This document shows positions 6,355 through 8,209 of a stretch of 8,209 bases of DNA, in pieces. Position numbers and translations under genes: made by a program. The notes beneath the pieces were generated by a model, which did not search any database, was not told the DNA's origin, and worked only from the letters and a program-made list of their open reading frames with translations. Numbering within the stretch: the stretch's first letter is position 1; each line of letters begins with the position of its first letter. Source of the stretch: Deltaproteobacteria bacterium (lineage in GTDB: Bacteria; Desulfobacterota; DSM-4660; Desulfatiglandales; HGW-15). Location: NCBI GenBank assembly GCA_019308525.1, contig JAFDIC010000161.1:1-8209 (forward strand), in the 5' to 3' direction.

Positions 6355-6819
6355 ATGGGAAAAGAAATCGAACGGAAGTTTCTGGTTAAGGATGACTCCT
6401 GGCGGTCCCTTGCCAAGGGAACAAGGTACCGACAGGGATATCTCAACAGCGTAAAAGAGCGGATTGTGCGGGTACGTACCATCGACGGCAAGGGATTCTT
6501 GACCATCAAGGGAATTACCAGGGGGGCCTCAAGACTGGAATTTGAATACGATATCCCTGCTGCCGAGGCCGAAAGCATGCTGGACGAGCTGTGTGAAAGG
6601 CCTCTCATAGAGAAGAATCGATACAAGATCGAGTACAAGGGGCTTGTATGGGAGGTTGACGAGTTTTTCGGTGAAAACCAGGGATTGATCGTGGCAGAGG
6701 TGGAGCTGGAGAGCGAAGACCAAATTTTTGAAAAACCGGATTGGATTGGTGAGGAAGTGACCGGGGATCCCAAGTATTTCAACTCAAACCTCATCCAGCA
6801 CCCCTATACAAAATGGTAG
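6355..6819 (+). CDS. CYTH domain protein, probable inorganic triphosphatase-type TTM enzyme
   Basis: This is a 154-aa single-domain CYTH protein, a short form like the Nitrosomonas europaea and Clostridium thermocellum triphosphate tunnel metalloenzymes, which hydrolyse tripolyphosphate. The start ATG at 6355 has AGGGAG at 6341-6346, eight bases upstream. The tunnel residues are all visible: ExExK as Glu4, Glu6, Lys8 (EIERK); the strand RIVRVR with Arg36, Arg39 and Arg41; Lys52 in TIKG; Arg60, Glu62 and Glu64 in RLEFEYDI; Lys87, Arg89 and Lys91; Glu100 and Asp102 in WEVDEF; Glu115 and Glu117 in AEVELES. It should bind a triphosphate through the basic residues and Mg2+/Mn2+ through the acids. 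There is no CHAD domain. Inorganic triphosphatase is the likeliest activity; adenylate cyclase or thiamine-triphosphatase activity is less likely from the length. Confidence 0.88.
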   Translation: MGKEIERKFLVKDDSWRSLAKGTRYRQGYLNSVKERIVRVRTIDGKGFLTIKGITRGASRLEFEYDIPAAEAESMLDELCERPLIEKNRYKIEYKGLVWEVDEFFGENQGLIVAEVELESEDQIFEKPDWIGEEVTGDPKYFNSNLIQHPYTKW

Positions 6820-6862
6820 GGGCGCGAGGGACGAATATCACTAACCAGAAGGAGGTAGTGCC

Positions 6863-7819
6863 ATGAAAAAAGTGTGTCTTATCCTTGCTGTTTCAGTACT
6901 GGGCTTCGCGGTTTCAACAGGGGCGGCCCAGGCCAAGTTTCCCGCCAAACCCATCAAACTTATTGTCTATACCAAGCCCGGCGGGGCCATAGACGTCTTT
7001 GCAAGAAAGTTTGAGGCCATTGCAAAGAAGTATACCGATGCCACGTTCGTGGTAATAAACAAGACGGGCGCAGGCGGAGTGGTGGCAATGAAGGATGTCC
7101 TGGCAAGCAGGGCTGACGGGTACAAACTCATGGCGGTCACCAGGTCCAACATCGGCAAGATAGTGTCCACGGGTGGAAAGATCGACATTGACAAGTTGAC
7201 ATGGCTGGCCATGATGGTGTCCGATCCTGAAGCCATCATTACGAACAGGAACCTGCCCGTAAGGACATGGGAAGACATTGTTGCAGACGCCAAGGCCAAG
7301 AAGGGGAAGCAGCTCTGGGTCGGTCCAGCCGCAGGGGGAAATGATCACATCATGGCAATGAAGACATGGAAGGCCGCAGGCATCAAGGCCAAATGGGTCC
7401 CCTACGCGAGCGGGGGCAAGGCCATGGCAGCCCTTTTGGGAGGACACGGCGTGGTCTACGTGGGAAATCCCCAGGATGTCATTGGAAGACCAGACCTTAT
7501 GGTGGCCATCATATCCAGCGAGAAGCGACTGGGTGGCAGGTTTGCAGACGTACCTACGTTCAGGGAGAAAGGTATTGTTGGGCTTGACAACGAGATCATG
7601 TGGCGGGGGTTCATGGTCAAGAAGGGGACCCCTGAGGAAGCCATAGGCTTCTATAACGATCTTCTCAGAAAGGTAAATAATGATCCTGAATGGCGCAAGT
7701 ACATATCAAGGGGGGGAGCCAACCCGGTCTTCTATGGAGAAGATAAATTCACACAGATCGTCAAGAAGGATCTAAAGGAATTTGCGGCGACGCTCAAGGA
7801 TCTCGGCATCATCAAATAG
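6863..7819 (+). CDS. tctC: TTT-family periplasmic substrate-binding protein (TctC/Bug type)
   Basis: This is the extracytoplasmic binding protein of a tripartite tricarboxylate transporter, 318 aa, a normal family length. The start ATG at 6863 has a near-ideal AAGGAGGT at 6849-6856. Residues 1-24 form a Sec signal peptide (KK, a hydrophobic core, AQA before Lys25); Cys5 is too early for a lipobox. The mature protein opens with FPAKPIKLIV. It carries the family loop KPGGAIDVFAR (38-48, Asp44), then a segment like the usual ENRPGAGG (INKTGAGGVVAM) and the ADGYKL motif. Ligands of this family are mostly organic acids; the substrate is not readable here. It is followed by a TctB-like gene, which supports the transporter assignment. 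The gene begins 43 bases after the CYTH gene, with no clear promoter seen between them. Confidence 0.92.
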   Translation: MKKVCLILAVSVLGFAVSTGAAQAKFPAKPIKLIVYTKPGGAIDVFARKFEAIAKKYTDATFVVINKTGAGGVVAMKDVLASRADGYKLMAVTRSNIGKIVSTGGKIDIDKLTWLAMMVSDPEAIITNRNLPVRTWEDIVADAKAKKGKQLWVGPAAGGNDHIMAMKTWKAAGIKAKWVPYASGGKAMAALLGGHGVVYVGNPQDVIGRPDLMVAIISSEKRLGGRFADVPTFREKGIVGLDNEIMWRGFMVKKGTPEEAIGFYNDLLRKVNNDPEWRKYISRGGANPVFYGEDKFTQIVKKDLKEFAATLKDLGIIK

Positions 7820-7836
7820 TATCCGGGCAGGGAGTA

Positions 7837-7875
7837 AGGGGGAAGGCTGGCACTGTCAGGTATCTTCCTCCCCCT
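7837..7875 (+). promoter_or_regulatory. Hairpin between binding protein and TctB-like genes
   Basis: AGGGGG (7837-7842) pairs with CCCCCT (7870-7875), and AGG (7844-7846) with CCT (7867-7869), leaving one bulged A and a 20-base loop. The short T-run at 7896-7900 lies too far downstream for a standard terminator. Stems after binding-protein genes often protect that message and reduce expression of the membrane genes. That use here is inferred. Confidence 0.35.
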
Positions 7876-7902
7876 CACATATGGAGATAGGGGCCTTTTT
7901 CC

Positions 7903-8209
7903 ATGTCTTTTTTCGAATTCTTGAGTCACGGTCTCGGTCTTACCGTCTTGATGATCACGCTGCTGGTGGTCCTAATCACCTTGGGGGTATATGTTTGGCA
8001 CTCTGAAAAAAAACAATATCTCGGCAGTATCCTTTTTCCGGGTGTCCTTATCGCAGGGTCCATGGTCTTTTTGGCCATTACCTTCAGCTTCCCGGGGGAA
8101 GAGGCAGGACCGGCAGCTATTCCCCGCCTGTGGATTTTCTGGATGGTTTTACTCTGTAGCGTAGTACTGTGGCAGGTTTTCAGAGGTAAGAGCGAGGCAG
8201 ATCCCAAGT
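7903..8209 (+). CDS. tctB: TctB-like small membrane subunit of a TTT transporter (3' end outside window)
   Basis: The frame is open from ATG 7903 to the window end, giving 102 residues. AGGGG at 7889-7893 lies nine bases upstream of the start. Three hydrophobic segments are visible: about residues 10-32 (LGLTVLMITLLVVL...), 42-63 (SILFPGVLIAGSMVFL...) and 75-93 (LWIFWMVLLCSVVLWQVF). The stretch GPAAIPRLW just before the third helix matches the G-P-x-x-x-P-R pattern typical of TctB proteins. TctB is the poorly conserved small partner of the large TctA permease, which would be expected downstream. Sequence identity in this family is low, so the call rests on this motif, helix layout and position 83 bases after a binding-protein gene. 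An overlapping frame from ATG 7881 stops early and lacks these features. Confidence 0.75.
   Translation, partial: MSFFEFLSHGLGLTVLMITLLVVLITLGVYVWHSEKKQYLGSILFPGVLIAGSMVFLAITFSFPGEEAGPAAIPRLWIFWMVLLCSVVLWQVFRGKSEADPK

Noticed and set aside
7782..8006. 74-codon plus-strand frame spanning the end of tctC and the TctB-like gene
   Set aside because: It overlaps both genes in another frame. The alternative frame from 7903 gives a membrane protein with a TctB-like motif.

Overview
The window looks like chromosomal DNA of an anaerobic, moderately GC-rich bacterium. I would guess a sulfate-reducing or syntrophic member of the former Deltaproteobacteria (Desulfobacterota). The reasons are a bacterial V/A-type ATPase with Na+-type proteolipid ligands, an acyl-CoA dehydrogenase/ETF cassette, and a tripartite tricarboxylate transporter (TTT). 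The taxon is inferred from gene content only. Every gene I can support is on the + strand.

Region 1 (1-1425) is the 3' end of a V/A-type ATPase operon: the C-terminal half of subunit I (stator and ion half-channels), then the complete proteolipid subunit K. The I-then-K order at the end of the cluster resembles the chlamydial/spirochaetal arrangement. Region 2 (1472-5426) holds a 72-aa seven-cysteine protein, an acyl-CoA dehydrogenase, ETF beta, and an unusual 541-aa protein. That protein is a full ETF alpha subunit continuing in frame into a helix-turn-helix (XRE) domain and a cupin domain. The three flavoenzyme genes should oxidise or reduce an acyl-CoA and pass electrons through the ETF. 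The fused tail suggests that the same polypeptide, or a shorter product from an internal start, also regulates transcription.

Region 3 (5427-5683) is an AT-richer 257-base gap with a plausible promoter. Region 4 (5684-6819) encodes two neighbouring proteins of the CYTH / triphosphate tunnel metalloenzyme type. The second is canonical; the first is divergent and lacks the standard ExExK. Region 5 (6863-8209) starts a TTT uptake system: a TctC/Bug-type periplasmic binding protein and the start of a TctB-like small membrane subunit cut by the window end.

The most notable item is the EtfA-XRE-cupin fusion. It comes with an internal start candidate exactly at the domain boundary, a Tyr at a flavin-contacting His position, and a hairpin plus mini-ORF just before the gene. 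No RNA genes, CRISPR arrays or insertion sequences were seen.
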